Source: Haliclona indistincta (lineage: Eukaryota; Porifera; Demospongiae; Haplosclerida; Chalinidae). From it: a DNA stretch of 64,000 nucleotides. The notes beneath the pieces are model-generated. The model did not search any database. It was given only the letters and a program-made list of their open reading frames with translations, and was not told the DNA's origin. This document shows, one piece after another, positions 20,709-32,568 of this stretch (positions within the stretch are counted from its first letter, which is position 1; the number at the start of each line of letters is the position of its first letter). Position numbers and translations under genes: made by a program. The stretch is taken from contig OZ024790.1 in assembly GCA_964017065.1 (NCBI GenBank), positions 3,280,631 to 3,344,630 of the forward strand. The letters run 5' to 3'.

Positions 20709-22469
20709 ATGGCGAGCAAGAAGGAAGGCGATTTCAAACTGCGTATCTTAGTGTGCGGCAAGACAGGAGTGGGAAAGTCGTCTCTTATCAACAGCATATT
20801 CGGGTGCGAGGTGTGTCGTGTGGTGGACCCAGGCTCTAAGGATGGCAGTCTCGACCCGTGTACCACACAGCTCCAGAAGACTGAAGTTAATATTAACGGC
20901 ATCACGGTAATCATCTACGACTCGCCAGGCCTGCAAGACGGCACGGATAATGAGGAGCGCTATCTTCAGGAAATGTACGATAACTGTAAAGACGTAGACA
21001 TTGTTATCTACTGCATGGACATGACCATTACTCGCTATGCCGTGCCTGAAATTCGATCAGCTCAGTTGCTGACAGAGAGGTTTGGAACAAAATTTTGGGA
21101 ACGTTGTGTGATTGTCATGACAAAGGCTAACTGCGTTTGGGTTCCACGTGACAGAGAACCTTTGGTTTATCATAAGAATCTCTACAAGAATTTGTCGCAA
21201 GCGTTTCGGAGCCAACTCGTGAAGGAAGGTGTGTCATCAAGTATTGCTAACAATATTCCAGCTGTTGCTGCTGGCCGCTGTGACTGTCATGCAGTAGATG
21301 AATCCATCTCTCAGGCCGAGCGATATGTCTGGTATGTTTCTGATCTATCCGATGCAAAGGAGCCTACAGATTTTCTTTCCGAGCTTTGGGTGACACTGTT
21401 TAAAGCTGCAGATCGATGTTCAGCTGATTCTCGTCATAAGTTTGTTGCTGCTACAGCTCAAGGTGGTCGAATAGAGGCACTGGATAAAGGATCTGACAAC
21501 AGACTTCAAGAATTATTGCAGAATGAAATCAAACAGCTTCGAGAGAGCAACAGTGATTATGCTGTCAAGATGGTCGCTGGTGGACACAATTATAGACCTG
21601 TGCGTGTCAAGCTAGACAACAGACAGATACATCGTTTGAGACCTGCTTCCAGAAGAAGATGGGGATTCCTCATTGCTATTGTGGTAGGGACCATTGGACT
21701 GTGGTTGTTGCTAGGCTATCCTGACAATATCTTGGATAGTTCCTGGTACAGGCTCCAATTTCCCAGCTACATGGTTCCTTCGTTTTTGGGATCGTTATTC
21801 AAAGAAACCACTATTGCCACTAGACCCGCTATTGCCACTAGACCCGCTTTTGCGACTAGACCCGCTTTTGCCACTAGTCCCACTACTGCCACTAGTCCCA
21901 CTACTGCCACTAGTCCCACTACTGCCACTACTGCCACTAGTGACACTAGTCCCACTACTGCCACTAGTTCCACTAGTCCCACTATTGCCACTAGTCCCAC
22001 TACTGCCACTAGTCCCACTACTGCCACTAGTGACACTAGTCCCACTACTGCCACTAGTGACACTAGTCCCACTACTGCCACTAGTCCCACTACTGCCACT
22101 AGTGACACTAGTCCCACTACTGCCACTAGTGACACTAGTCCCACTACTGCCACTAGTTCCACTAGTCCCACTATTGCCACTAGTCCCACTACTGCCACTA
22201 GTCCCACTACTGCCACTAGTGACACTAGTCCCACTACTGCCACTAGTGACACTAGTCCCACTATTGCCACTTGTCCCGCTATTGCCACTAGACCCGCTTT
22301 TGTCACTAGTCCCACTATTGCCACTTGTCCTGCTATTGCCACTAGTCCCATTGCCACTAGTGACACTAGTCCCACTACTACCGCTAATGCCACTAATGCC
22401 GCTATTGCCACTAATGCCACTATTGCCACTAATGCTACTAATGCCACTAGTGTGTCATCACAAACCTAA
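20709..22469 (+). CDS. GTPase D with TM segment and Thr/Ser repeat tail
   Basis: A 586-aa single-exon protein. G1 is GKTGVGKSS (17-25), G3 DSPG (71-74) and the G4 position TKAN (138-141). The GTPase region (to about 300) is close to GTPase E. A basic stretch (RPASRRRW) leads into one hydrophobic segment ([18 protein letters not shown], about 319-336). Residues ~366-582 are degenerate six-residue Thr/Ala/Ser/Pro repeats of the type [12 protein letters not shown]. With a cytosolic GTPase domain, a single TM would place this mucin-like tail outside the cytosol; that topology is inferred. Length is well above its paralogues because of the repeat. An ATG eight bases upstream (20701) is out of frame. 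Confidence 0.85.
   Translation: MASKKEGDFKLRILVCGKTGVGKSSLINSIFGCEVCRVVDPGSKDGSLDPCTTQLQKTEVNINGITVIIYDSPGLQDGTDNEERYLQEMYDNCKDVDIVIYCMDMTITRYAVPEIRSAQLLTERFGTKFWERCVIVMTKANCVWVPRDREPLVYHKNLYKNLSQAFRSQLVKEGVSSSIANNIPAVAAGRCDCHAVDESISQAERYVWYVSDLSDAKEPTDFLSELWVTLFKAADRCSADSRHKFVAATAQGGRIEALDKGSDNRLQELLQNEIKQLRESNSDYAVKMVAGGHNYRPVRVKLDNRQIHRLRPASRRRWGFLIAIVVGTIGLWLLLGYPDNILDSSWYRLQFPSYMVPSFLGSLFKETTIATRPAIATRPAFATRPAFATSPTTATSPTTATSPTTATTATSDTSPTTATSSTSPTIATSPTTATSPTTATSDTSPTTATSDTSPTTATSPTTATSDTSPTTATSDTSPTTATSSTSPTIATSPTTATSPTTATSDTSPTTATSDTSPTIATCPAIATRPAFVTSPTIATCPAIATSPIATSDTSPTTTANATNAAIATNATIATNATNATSVSSQT
21805..22455 (+). repeat. Coding tandem repeat (~12- and 18-bp units)
   Basis: Units such as gccactagtcccactact recur for ~650 bp with higher-order blocks. 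All three frames on the plus strand and one on the minus stay open, which creates false ORFs. The array lengthens the GTPase D tail and is likely length-variable. Confidence 0.9.
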
Positions 22470-22636
22470 CGGACACTGCAAATTACAACTTCTGGACATC
22501 AAGACTGCTCTCTGCTGGAAGTTAATTTGTTAATGATATTATTATTAATTATAATGATACGGTTATTATAATTACAAGCATTAACGGTATTATTGCCCCG
22601 GGGAGTTGGCATAATTAATTACACACGTGGCTGGGT
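22470..22636. promoter_or_regulatory. Spacer before REXO1 copy 1
   Basis: AT-rich, then acacgtggctgggt directly before the ATG. The same spacer type precedes REXO1 copy 2 (26855-26997), so it probably carries the REXO1 promoter. Confidence 0.4.
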
Positions 22637-23553
22637 ATGTTCTCCTCTGCTGGTTACTTCAAGGGGCTACCGTGCCCTTTCTATGAGCAAGGGACGTGCC
22701 GCCGACCATACTGTCACTACAGACACTCTCCACCAACCCGTGAGTGCGCCTATCCTATACCCTCTCACTTCTTTCCTCTCTGTGTCCTCTTGTGTGTGTA
22801 GCGTCTAGTCGGCCATCCCCCAGCAGCTCTACCTCTACACAACACAACGATAGGCAGCAACCAAGCAGACAACCTGTAGCGCCCTCTATTATCAAAAGTG
22901 AACTAGAAGTCGCCAAGCTAACTAACAAGACCCCGCCCTGGCTGATAGACAAGAAGCCTGATACCCAAACACAGTTACAGCCCCAAACTCGAGGAGCCAG
23001 CTCACCTAGCTCTATCTTCAGAAAAATATTTCCAAAACCCAAGATTTTTATGACACTTCAGCTACTCGTGTACGAATTTCTAAAAGCCCGGTCCCCTCTC
23101 ATAAACCATCAAAAAGACATACATCGCCCGAGACCTATTCTGATACTAGTGCACAGTCTCAGCCAGAAACCCAGTCCCCTCAGCCAGAGCCCTGGTCCTC
23201 TTCTCTTGCTTGTGACGATGATGTCGAGTTTAATGCTATATTTGGTAGTGACGTAAGTGATGACGGACTAGCGAGAGAGATAAAGGAGGAACACAACAGA
23301 GATGGTCACCGTGAAGAGCTTGTCTCGATAGAAGCTGAGTTTCAACGAGTGACCGCTCCTCCAGACTTGACTATAGTAAAAACGGAGAAAAGTAAGTGAT
23401 AAACAGTGAATGATTTTCTCTGCATAGAGTGTTTGCTGACTCCTCCCTCTCTCTCCCCCTTTCCCTCTCCCTTCCTTCCCTCCCTCCCTCCCTCCCTCCC
23501 TCCCTCCCTCCCTTCCCTCCATCCATCCCTTCCCTCCATCACTCACTCACTCA

Positions 23554-23621
<68 letters not shown>

Positions 23622-24579
23622 ATTTCTCCCTCTCTCTCTCTCTCTCTCTCCCTCTCTTCCTCTCTTTACAGCTACTTCACTGAATAATCAGAAAAGAGCA
23701 GTGCCTGTGAGTTGCTAAGCAGTGTACCATCATCACCATGACTACAGTAGTCTCTCTTCCCTGTAGACTCCTTATGAGAACACTGGTATGAAGAAGAGAA
23801 GACTGGCTCACTCTAAAGCTGAGTCTTCCAGGGACCCTACAGCTCACGTCTCATCACAGCCACGCAATAAATCAGCCCTCACTTGCAGCAAGGTGAATAC
23901 AACTGTATGATAGAATGTGATGAGTTTCCAGTGAATAATAAGTATTTTGATGTCTTGGTTTCCTAGTTTTTTTGTGGTAGAATTCTGTGTTATTATTCTA
24001 GGCACAGATACATATTGTACTAAAGTAATATCCACCGATTTGTGTTTGTTTATATCTTAACACGTACGTGTTGTGTGGTTTCATATTATTGGATTAGCCT
24101 CTTTATATATAGTGTGTGAGCTGAATAGAGTTGTGGGAAAGTTGTAATTCATTTCTCATCTGTAACACATGTTACAGTCAACTGTGTTCCTTTGTTACAC
24201 TAATGTACATGTACAATACACTATAGCTCTATTGCTGTACATGTGTACATTGTATGTCAGTATCCTCGTTCTTCATGTAGCTATCAGCACCACTAGCTGA
24301 TCCAAATGCTGTCTATACTGGGAAGAATCGTGTAGCGAGAATTGTTCCCGACATCAAACCAGGCGCTGCTGTGAGGAAGGGAATGGGGTGTAGGAGGAGA
24401 AGGAACCAAGAAAGTGACTAATAATTATAGCGAAAGAGGAGAGTTGTGGGTTACCACGGCCTGAGCTGCCGCTGGCTATCGGTGGTAAGGTACCCACTAA
24501 ACTACGGCAGAAGTTTCTGGACAGTTTTATTGATGAGTTACTGAGCTCAGGAATACCCCACCATCTGGCTTATGAACAG
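22637..24579 (+). pseudogene. REXO1: REXO1 copy 1, 5' exons only, frameshifted
   Basis: Exons 22637-22739, 22802-23391, 23672-23706, 23767-23892 and 24281-24579 match exons 1-5 of REXO1 copy 2. Exon 1 gives the N-terminal Cys/His zinc-finger-like motif (CPFYEQGTCRRPYCHYRH). Compared with copy 2, exon 2 has a net 4-base insertion near 23010 that breaks the frame. Exon 5 is shifted near 24380 (gaagggaatgggg) and meets a TAG at 24390. No exonuclease exons follow before the next duplication block. It is therefore a truncated, inactivated duplicate; splice sites are still preserved. Confidence 0.8.
23447..23668 (+). repeat. Polypyrimidine (CCCT/CT)n tract in REXO1 copy 1 intron
   Basis: A long CT-rich microsatellite directly upstream of the exon-3 acceptor (tttacag at 23671), pyrimidine on the sense strand. 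Ser/Leu/Pro ORFs across it are artefacts. Confidence 0.9.
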
Positions 24580-24663
24580 GTGATTTGAGAATTACAAGGT
24601 CAAGGTGTTGATTCTGTATTATTGCAAGTTTACCTGTTGTGTAGTTTTGATTTCTTATCTTCC

Positions 24664-24775
24664 TCTCCCTTCCCTTCATGTCTTTTCTATCCTATCTCCC
24701 TCCTTCCTCAATTCCTGCCTTCGTCTCTCTCCCTTCCTCCCTCTCTTCCTCTCTCTCTCTTCCTCCCTTCCCCCC

Positions 24776-24809
<34 letters not shown>

Positions 24810-24817
24810 CCTCCCTC

Positions 24818-24899
<82 letters not shown>

Positions 24900-24952
24900 C
24901 CTCCCTCCCTCCCTCCCTCCCTCCCTTTCTCTCTCTCTCTCCCTCCCTCTAG
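24664..24952 (+). repeat. Polypyrimidine tract after REXO1 copy 1 exon 5
   Basis: A (CT)n and (CCCT)n run on the sense strand, matching in position the intron-5 tracts of copies 2 and 3, although exon 6 is missing here. Confidence 0.9.
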
Positions 24953-25046
24953 TATGATGATGTGTCATCAGCCATGCTCTTAATGATAATAGTATTAATT
25001 TTATTATTGTAGCAAAATAATAATTATTACTTTGATACTAACCTAG

Positions 25047-25112
25047 GTATTGGATGAAGACAATACTCCTAACAAAGACGACTCGGCGCAGCTAGTCGTG
25101 CAGCTGCCATGA
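25047..25112 (+). other. Possible short terminal exon
   Basis: After an acceptor (actaacctag), 22 codons open in phase 0 from REXO1 copy 1 exon 5 encode VLDEDNTPNKDDSAQLVVQL then Pro and a stop. No homologue is recognised. It may be chance or an alternative last exon. Confidence 0.3.
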
Positions 25113-25389
25113 GACTACAATGTGAAGATCAACTGTACTCATTTTGTACATTGCATTTTTTACTCATAAATATCACTTACCAGAATTGGGGAGGATACTC
25201 AAGTAGAACAAGGGATGGAAGTGGCTACTTAGCAATGTACACTCGTGTGGTAATAACTCCGTTTCTTACAAAAACGGTAATATCGTTCTTCAAGATATCG
25301 CTGTTTTCTGATTTCGTTCCTGATTTCATCTTGGACCGTACGAGCATGGTACGAGATTTCTACCGTGCCTTACCCGCCTTGTTCCAACT

Positions 25390-25660
25390 CCTGCACGGAT
25401 CAGATCAAATGAGATGATCAAGAACCAGTCAATGGTCATACCTCCTCCCAACTGTCCTCTGCAGATCAGTCCCCGTTTGTATCGATGGCGGCCCTTGCTA
25501 GCCACGATCTCATCTCTGTTGGTACATGTATTACATGTAGAACAAGGGATGCACCATATGGACCGTATGGACCATATGCACCATATGGACCATATGGACC
25601 ATATACCATATGGCACCATATGGACACCATGTACATAAACATGTACATGGTGTCCATGAG
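25390..25660 (-). pseudogene. Decayed duplicate of TTC4 exon 1
   Basis: Read on the minus strand this repeats TTC4 exon 1 (DEIVASKGRH is intact), the first intron and the end of exon 2. The start region is disrupted by an expansion of catatggac-type units (about 25550-25650), and the exon end differs from tggaggag. The remaining TTC4 exons are absent. It lies at the same position relative to GTPase E as the real exon does to GTPase D. Confidence 0.8.
25550..25650. repeat. Degenerate CCATATGGA tandem repeat
   Basis: Units of accatatgg with spacer changes, followed by a gtacataaacatgtac palindrome, are inserted in the TTC4 exon-1 copy. Confidence 0.8.
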
Positions 25661-25726
25661 TGGGCGTGTCGATCTGAAGCGCCGGCGCCGCGCCCGGTCC
25701 AGTGCAAGACACATGCACATGTTTAA

Positions 25727-26854
25727 ATGGCGAGCAAGAAGGATTTCAATCTGCGTATCTTAGTGTGCGGCAAGACAGGAGTGGGAAAGTCGTCTCTTAT
25801 CAACAGCATATTTGGGTGTGAGGTTTGTCGTGTGGTGGACCCAGGCTCCACGGATGGCAGTCTCGACCCGGAACTTCAGACGACTGAAGTTAACATTAAC
25901 GGCATCTTGGTGACCATCTATGACTCGCCAGGCCTGCAAGACGGCACGGATAATGAGGAGCGCTATCTTCAGGAAATGTACGATACCTGTAAACACGTGG
26001 ACATTGTTATCTACTGCGTCGACATGACCATTGCTCGCTATGCCGTGCCTGAAATTCGATCAGCTCAGTTGCTGACGAAGAAATTTGAAACAAACTTTTG
26101 GGAACGTTGTGTGTTTGTCATGACAAAGGCTAATTGCGTTTGGGTTCCACGTGACAGAGAACCTTTGGTGTATCATAAGAATCTCTACAAGAATTTGTCG
26201 CAAGTATTTCTCGACCATCTCATGAAACTAGGTGTGTCATCAAGTATTGCTAACAGTATTCCAGCTGTAGCTGCTGGGCGCTGTGACTGTCATGCAGTAG
26301 ATGAATCCATCTCTCAGGACGAGCGATATGTCTGGTATGTTTCTGATCAATCTGATGCAAAGGAGCGTACTGATTTTCTTTCCGAGCTTTGGGTGACACT
26401 GTTTGAAACCACCCGCCGTTACTCAGCTGATTCCCTTGGCAAGTTTGTTGCTGCTACATGTCAGGGTGACCGAGTGAAGGCGAAAGACAATATATCTGCC
26501 AGAGCTCTTGACGAACGTCTACAAAATAAGATCAAACAGCTTCGAGAGAGAAACAGTGACTATGCTGTCAGGATGGTCGCTGATGGACACAATTATAATA
26601 GACTACGTCCTGTAGATATCCAGCTAGACAACAGACAAATAGGTCGTTTGAGAGAGGAACGGACTCGACTGAGTGTCATTGATAGAATTCTAGGAGCCAT
26701 TAATACAAGAAAGGGAAGAATAGTTATTTTGTCAATTGTTCTAGGAATTAGTTTGTCGTATTTGTTTCTGGCTCGATCTTATTTTTCATGGGATTATTGG
26801 AGGTTCATGGTTGCATCTTATGTGACTATTTACGTAGTCCAGATACCAACGTAA
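25727..26854 (+). CDS. GTPase E with C-terminal TM anchor
   Basis: A 375-aa protein closely related to GTPase D through its GTPase region (G1 [10 protein letters not shown]3 DSPG, G4 position TKAN, and [15 protein letters not shown]). After about residue 305 it diverges: a hydrophobic segment (IVILSIVLGISLSYLFL, about 328-344) is followed by an aromatic-rich end with a second short hydrophobic stretch, and the Thr/Ser repeat tail of D is absent. Tail anchoring in a membrane is inferred. The 5' flank is a copy of the TTC4/GTPase D divergent promoter, but with only a decayed TTC4 exon on the other side. Confidence 0.87.
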   Translation: MASKKDFNLRILVCGKTGVGKSSLINSIFGCEVCRVVDPGSTDGSLDPELQTTEVNINGILVTIYDSPGLQDGTDNEERYLQEMYDTCKHVDIVIYCVDMTIARYAVPEIRSAQLLTKKFETNFWERCVFVMTKANCVWVPRDREPLVYHKNLYKNLSQVFLDHLMKLGVSSSIANSIPAVAAGRCDCHAVDESISQDERYVWYVSDQSDAKERTDFLSELWVTLFETTRRYSADSLGKFVAATCQGDRVKAKDNISARALDERLQNKIKQLRERNSDYAVRMVADGHNYNRLRPVDIQLDNRQIGRLREERTRLSVIDRILGAINTRKGRIVILSIVLGISLSYLFLARSYFSWDYWRFMVASYVTIYVVQIPT

Positions 26855-26997
26855 AAAAATAATATTAATAATGAAACTGTATGATCTAATAATCTGAATT
26901 AATTTTTATCATTATTACGGTATTGATGCCCCGGGGCCGGGATGGGAGTTGCCGAGTTGGGTAAGTTAACTCGAGTTAACTACACACGTGGCTGGGT

Positions 26998-27883
26998 ATG
27001 TTCTCCTCTGCTGGTTACTTCAAGGGGCTACCGTGCCCTTTCTATGAGCAAGGGACGTGCCGCCGACCATACTGTCACTACAGACACTCTCTACCAACCC
27101 GTGAGTACGCCTATCCTATATACTCTCACGTCTTCCCTCTCTGTGTTCTCTTGTGTGTGTAGCGTCTAGTCGACCACCCCCCAGCAGCTCTACTCAACAC
27201 AACGATAGGCAGCAATCAAGCAGACAACCTGTAGCGCCCTCTACTATCAATAGTGAACTAGAAGTCACCAAGCTAACTAACAAGACCCCGCCCTGGCTGA
27301 CAGACAAGAAGCCTGATACCCGAGCACAGTTACAGCCCCAAACTCGGCGAGCCAGCTCACCCAGCTCTTCAGAAACTCTTTCCAAAACCCAAGATTCTTA
27401 TGACACTTCAGCTACTCATGTACCAATTTATAGAAGCCCGGTCCCCTTTCAAAAACCATCTAAGAGACATAAATCACCTGAGACCTGTTCTGATACTAGT
27501 CCACAGTCTCAGCCAGAGCCCCAGTCCTCTTCTCTTGCTTGTGATGATGATGTTGAGTTTGATGCTATATTTGGTAGTGACGTAAGTGATGACGGACTAG
27601 CGAGAGAGATAAAGGAGGAACACGACAGAGATGGTGACCGTGAAGAGCTTGTCTCGATAGAAGCTGAGTTTCAACGAGTGACCGCTCCTCCAGACTTGAC
27701 TATAGTAAAAACAGAGAAAAGTAAGCGATAAACATTTTACGTTTTTCTCTGCATAGAGTGTTTGCTGACTCCTCCCTCTCTCTTCCCCTCCCCCTTTCCT
27801 TACTCCTCCCCTCCATCCCTCCCTCTCTCACTCCCTCTCTCTCTCTCTCTCTCCTCCATCCCTCCCTCTCTCACTCACTCCCT

Positions 27884-27968
<85 letters not shown>

Positions 27969-30900
27969 TCTCTCTTCCTCTCTCTACAGCTACTTCACTG
28001 AATAGTCAGAAAAGAGCAGTGCCTGTGAGTTGCTAAGCAGTGTACCATCATCACTATGACTACTGTAGTCTCTCTGCCCTGTAGACTCCTTATGAGAACA
28101 CTGGTATGAAGAAGAGAAGACTGGCTCACTCTAAAGCTGACTCTTCCAGGGACCCTACAGCTCACGTCTCATCGCAGCCACGCAATAAATCAGCTCTCAC
28201 TCACAGCAAGGTGAATATACACTATTATGGCAGAATGTTATGATTTTTCCAGTGAATTTAAGTTAATTTGGATGTCTTGGTTTCCCAGTTTTTAGAATTC
28301 TGTGTTATATATTATATTATTCGAGGCACAGATACATACATTGTACTATAGTAATATCCATCTATTTGTGTTTGTTTATATCTTATCATGTACGTGTTGT
28401 GTGGTTTTAGATTATTGGATTAGCCTCTTTATATACAGTGTGTGAGTTGAATAGAGTTGTGTGAAAGTTATAATTCATTTCTCATCTGTAACACATTTTT
28501 ACAGTCAACTGTGTTCCCTTGTTACACTAATGTACAATACACTATAGCTCTATTGCTGTACATGTGTAAATTGTATGTCAGTATCCTCGTTCTACCTGTA
28601 GCTATCGGCAGCACTAGCTGATCCAAATGCTGTCTATACTGGGAAGAAGCGTGTAGCGAGATCCGTTCCCGACATCAAACCAGGTGGTGCTGTGAGGAAG
28701 GCATGGGGAGTTGGAGGAGAGGGAACTACGAAAGTGACTAATCTAACAAAAGAGGAGAGTTGTGGGTTACCACGCCCTAAGCTGCCGCTGGCTATCGGTG
28801 GTAAGGTACCCACTAAACTACGTCAGAAGTTTCTGGACAGTTTTATTGATGAGTTACTGAGCTCAGGAAGACCCCACCAGCTAGCTTATGAACAGGTGAT
28901 TTGAGAATTACAAGGTCAATGTGTAATTTATGTTGATTGTGTATATTGTGAGTTTGACCTGTTGTGTATTTGTGATTTCCATTCATTATCTTTTTCTCCC
29001 TTCTCTTCTTGACTTTTCTCTCTTTTTCTTCCTATCTCTTCCTCCCTCTCTCTCCCTCCCTCCCTCTCTCTCTCTCTCCCTCCCTCCCCCTCTCACTCTC
29101 TCTCCTTCCCCTCCCCCTTCCTCTCCCTCTCCCTCCCTCCCACCCTCTCTCTCCCTTCCCTCCCTCTCTTTCCCTCTCACTCCCTCCCCTTCCTCTCTCT
29201 CTCTCTCTCCCTCCCTCCCTCTCTCTCTCCCTCTCTCTCCTAGGCTCTCAAGACTGAACAGCTAGTACTCGATCGATGCTCTAACCGCTCTCTCTACCTA
29301 AACCTTGCTTCTCGGGAAGTACGAAGATTCCGTAGCTTACCAGCTATAGAACAGACCACAGAGGAAGACAACACAAGTGACAACTACCCAGTTCTTGGTC
29401 AAACAGATGAACAACAAAGTGACTGTAACATTGCCTTATCTTCATCACGGCATTACTCAAATTCATCGCAATCTTCATCTTCCCTTTCAATCTCTTCCAA
29501 TACTGGTTCTAGCTCTGGTTCGTCTGGGTCTTCCTTGCTGTCCAGCAGCGCCTCTTCATCCATGTCCTCTGCTTCTGTCTCCTCGTCTCTAGCTACTCCA
29601 AGCGCTTCAACTGATGTCATTGACCTGTGTGATAGCGAGGGTGACAATGGTGGGGAGGTGAAGGTGGAGGAGACCCCAAAGACTGCTACCCACAGCAAAA
29701 AGAAGAAATCAAAACGGCACCACAAAGACAATAATATATCATTTGAATCCGTCTTGACTAAAATCGATGCTAAACGTCTTCATAAGAAAAAGAAACGTCG
29801 TTCAATAGACACCACTGAATCAAGTCTACCCGAGACCTCTCCCGCTAGTTCCTCTACGCTGACCTTGTCTTCTACGACCTCTGTGACCTTTCCAACAGAC
29901 ACCACCTCATCTAATGTGACCTCTACTATATTATCACTAACTAATACTCAACCTTGTTCGTCGGTTTATTGTGACCTTTCCCTTACTAGTGACGTTCCTG
30001 TGCAATCTTTTGCTCCCCCATCTTTCTCTCCATTGATCAATCTCACTGCAATGGCTAACAATAAGACGAAAGCAACCGAGAGAGCAGAGAGGGATAGAGT
30101 GATTGAGAGGGAAAGAATGAGAGCTGAGAAGGCCCCTCCCAAACCACTCCCAACTGCACCATCCTACTCTGTGCTCAAGAAGAAGACAGCTGAGTTTAAT
30201 GGTTAGTATATACCACACCAGGGTTTTATACAGTGCCCTGGGAAAGGGTTGATTTTCCCAGTTCACCCCCTCCTAGAATCATTGTCAGACAGTTAAATCT
30301 GATCAATGTTCAACACATGGAAATCCCCTCTAGAAAAATCCTGTATGAAATCTGTATACCTACCCAGCAAGCTTTCATTTAGAAACTGCTCAAAGAACAG
30401 GATAAGCATGTTTTTTAACTCTTGCACTTACAAGACCTGTATTTGTCAGATAATAGAAATTAGGTTTTTTTGTGTTTATCCGTTTTTCTGATTTCCAATC
30501 TTGTTTCTCTCCCAGCGTCACTGTTTCATAGCCAGTTAGTGCAGTACCTGTTGACCGAGGAACAACTAGTGGAGAATGGATACCCACGACCCACCAAGAA
30601 GCCAGGAATGGCGTACATCAACCGAGATAGTGACAGAGACTCTACCACACCTGAACTACTGCCAGTAGGACCAAATGGTATGCTGCTTAGATTGTTACAA
30701 AAATTAATTCTAATACACCATGACCGTACAATTTCTGATGTATATTTTGTTGCTGAAATTTTAGAATTTCTTTGAGTGAACCTAGAAACAGCTTATCTTT
30801 ACATCTGAAAGTGATAGAGCCGTGCCTGAGCCTCTTGCTGCAATAATGTAGTCAGTCACCTCTACCTTTACTGAGTCTTGAAATTCAAATCCTTCACTGT

Positions 30901-32272
30901 GGTGGATGTTGTGGTTTTGTGAAATCGAAATCGCACGCTTTCTATTCACCTCATGGTTATCAGTATGATCAGTAACATGTTTGAGCACTGGTGTACTGGT
31001 GATATCAGTGATACACACCAGAGACCATGATCCAGTGCAGTATAGCAGAGTGTCTCGAATATGCATTATACACACAACCAATAACCTTCCCCTTATGCGT
31101 TCCTGCCTTCACACATGCTCACACATAACGTGTGTTCCACAGTGTATGCTTGGTAATAAGTAACTCCCAGTTATTCCTGATACCGCTGAGGTAATATTTT
31201 TCACGTGCGTATATTATTAATAAATTTTGCAGGTGGAGCAATTCATGGAAAAATTAAATACGTAAAAATGTAGTATTCAATAAGATTTTGTATTGTGGGT
31301 TTTTAAATCACAAAATTTAACCATACTAAGTAATATTCATTGCTGCAAAAATACCTGCCCTTCGTACAGTACTGTAGCTGATTTCCTTGTTTTAGTCTGA
31401 AATTTTATACTATTCTCTTGCCCTTCTCTCAGCTATGCAGCATCATTGTTGTCGCTGTAACAAGCCTTTCATAATCTATAACAATGGAGACTACCAGTCA
31501 GTAGAGGAGTGTATCCATCATTATGGTAGACTATTCAAGAGCAAGGGTGAGGAGGGCATGTGGGCGTGGTCTTGTGTGATATGGGCGTGGTCCTCAATGC
31601 AGAGTACGGTGAGGGGATAGTATCAAAATACACATGTTGTGGTGAGCGAAGAGAGAGTCCTGGCTGTCAGGTAGCTAAGGTAAGCTACGTACCACCATCA
31701 TATTATAGACGTGTATAAAATTTTCAGTCTTTTTTTGTTGAGACTATCATGAGCTTTTTATTCCAAGGAGCATAACAACAGAATGTGTACTATTGCAGCT
31801 CTTTATACAGTCATAGACCATAGTATGTATGGCTCTTATAAAACTGCCTAGCAAGGAACTTTATAACATGCCGATTGCCGAGTGATAGAAATATTTCCTT
31901 GAAATGTGACCAATTTTTTAATAAAATATTTCAAAAAAATTTAGTCATTTCCTGTATTTGAACCAAAGTATGCGATAATTCATTTCTTTCTATGAGCACC
32001 AGAAGTCATGATAGTGTTTCCATCTTTATTTTCTCTCCTCAGATGCATGTCACAGCTGGTGTCAAGTTAACTGAGGAGAGTGGTTATGTTGAGACCACAC
32101 CTCTCGGTGATGATTCTAGCTCTGAGTTGCGTCCTCTAGCGCTGGACTGTGAGATGTGTTACACCACGATCGGTCTACAGCTGACAAGAGTGACAGCAGT
32201 GGACGCTGACATGAAGGTCGTGTTTGATTCACTGGTTAGACCCAGTAAACCTATAGTGGATTATAATACAAG
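26998..32272 (+). CDS. REXO1: REXO1 copy 2, RNA exonuclease 1 homologue (partial, runs into gap)
   Basis: Ten exons with consistent phases: 26998-27100, 27163-27720, 27990-28024, 28085-28210, 28602-28895, 29244-30201, 30516-30677, 31433-31546, 31603-31679 and 32043-32272, open for about 885 codons. Exon 1 encodes the N-terminal Cys/His motif. Exon 5 carries [20 protein letters not shown], exon 6 is Ser-rich with a Lys-rich nuclear-signal-like patch ([10 protein letters not shown]), exon 7 has [14 protein letters not shown], exons 8-9 hold Cys/His pairs ([25 protein letters not shown]), and exon 10 starts the DEDDh exonuclease fold with [10 protein letters not shown] (ExoI Asp and Glu). REXO1 proteins are nuclear 3'-5' RNA exonucleases. 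The last three exons are missing because of the assembly gap. Confidence 0.88.
27772..27987 (+). repeat. Polypyrimidine tract, REXO1 copy 2 intron 2
   Basis: A CT-rich microsatellite ending directly at the exon-3 acceptor (ctctacag), pyrimidine on the sense strand. Confidence 0.9.
28985..29242 (+). repeat. Polypyrimidine tract, REXO1 copy 2 intron 5
   Basis: A CT-rich run ending at the exon-6 acceptor (ctctcctag at 29243). Confidence 0.9.
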
Positions 32273-32368
32273 GTGTGTCACATCACATTTGCAATGCTTA
32301 CATTTATAGTGAAGACATTGGTGTTGTTGGCAATTTACTTGTTTTCTTTGCCCTCTCTAAATCTCTCT

Positions 32369-32568
32369 NNNNNNNNNNNNNNNNNNNNNNNNNNNNNNNN
32401 NNNNNNNNNNNNNNNNNNNNNNNNNNNNNNNNNNNNNNNNNNNNNNNNNNNNNNNNNNNNNNNNNNNNNNNNNNNNNNNNNNNNNNNNNNNNNNNNNNNN
32501 NNNNNNNNNNNNNNNNNNNNNNNNNNNNNNNNNNNNNNNNNNNNNNNNNNNNNNNNNNNNNNNNNNNN
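32369..32568. other. Assembly gap (200 N)
   Basis: A run of exactly 200 Ns. The left side is the intron after REXO1 exon 10 (copy 2); the right side begins inside exon 4 of another copy. Confidence 0.99.

Noticed and set aside
21767..22447. 226-aa Val/Leu/Ala ORF on the minus strand, and a Leu/Pro ORF in another plus frame
   Set aside because: Shadows of the tandem repeat coding the GTPase D tail; no family features.
23406..23687. Ser/Leu/Pro ORFs across CT-rich DNA (also near 24605-24983, 27758-28036, 28930-29265, 33428-33735, 36606-37035, 52031-52440)
   Set aside because: They are translations of (CT)n and (CCCT)n microsatellites in introns, open in several frames and on both strands.
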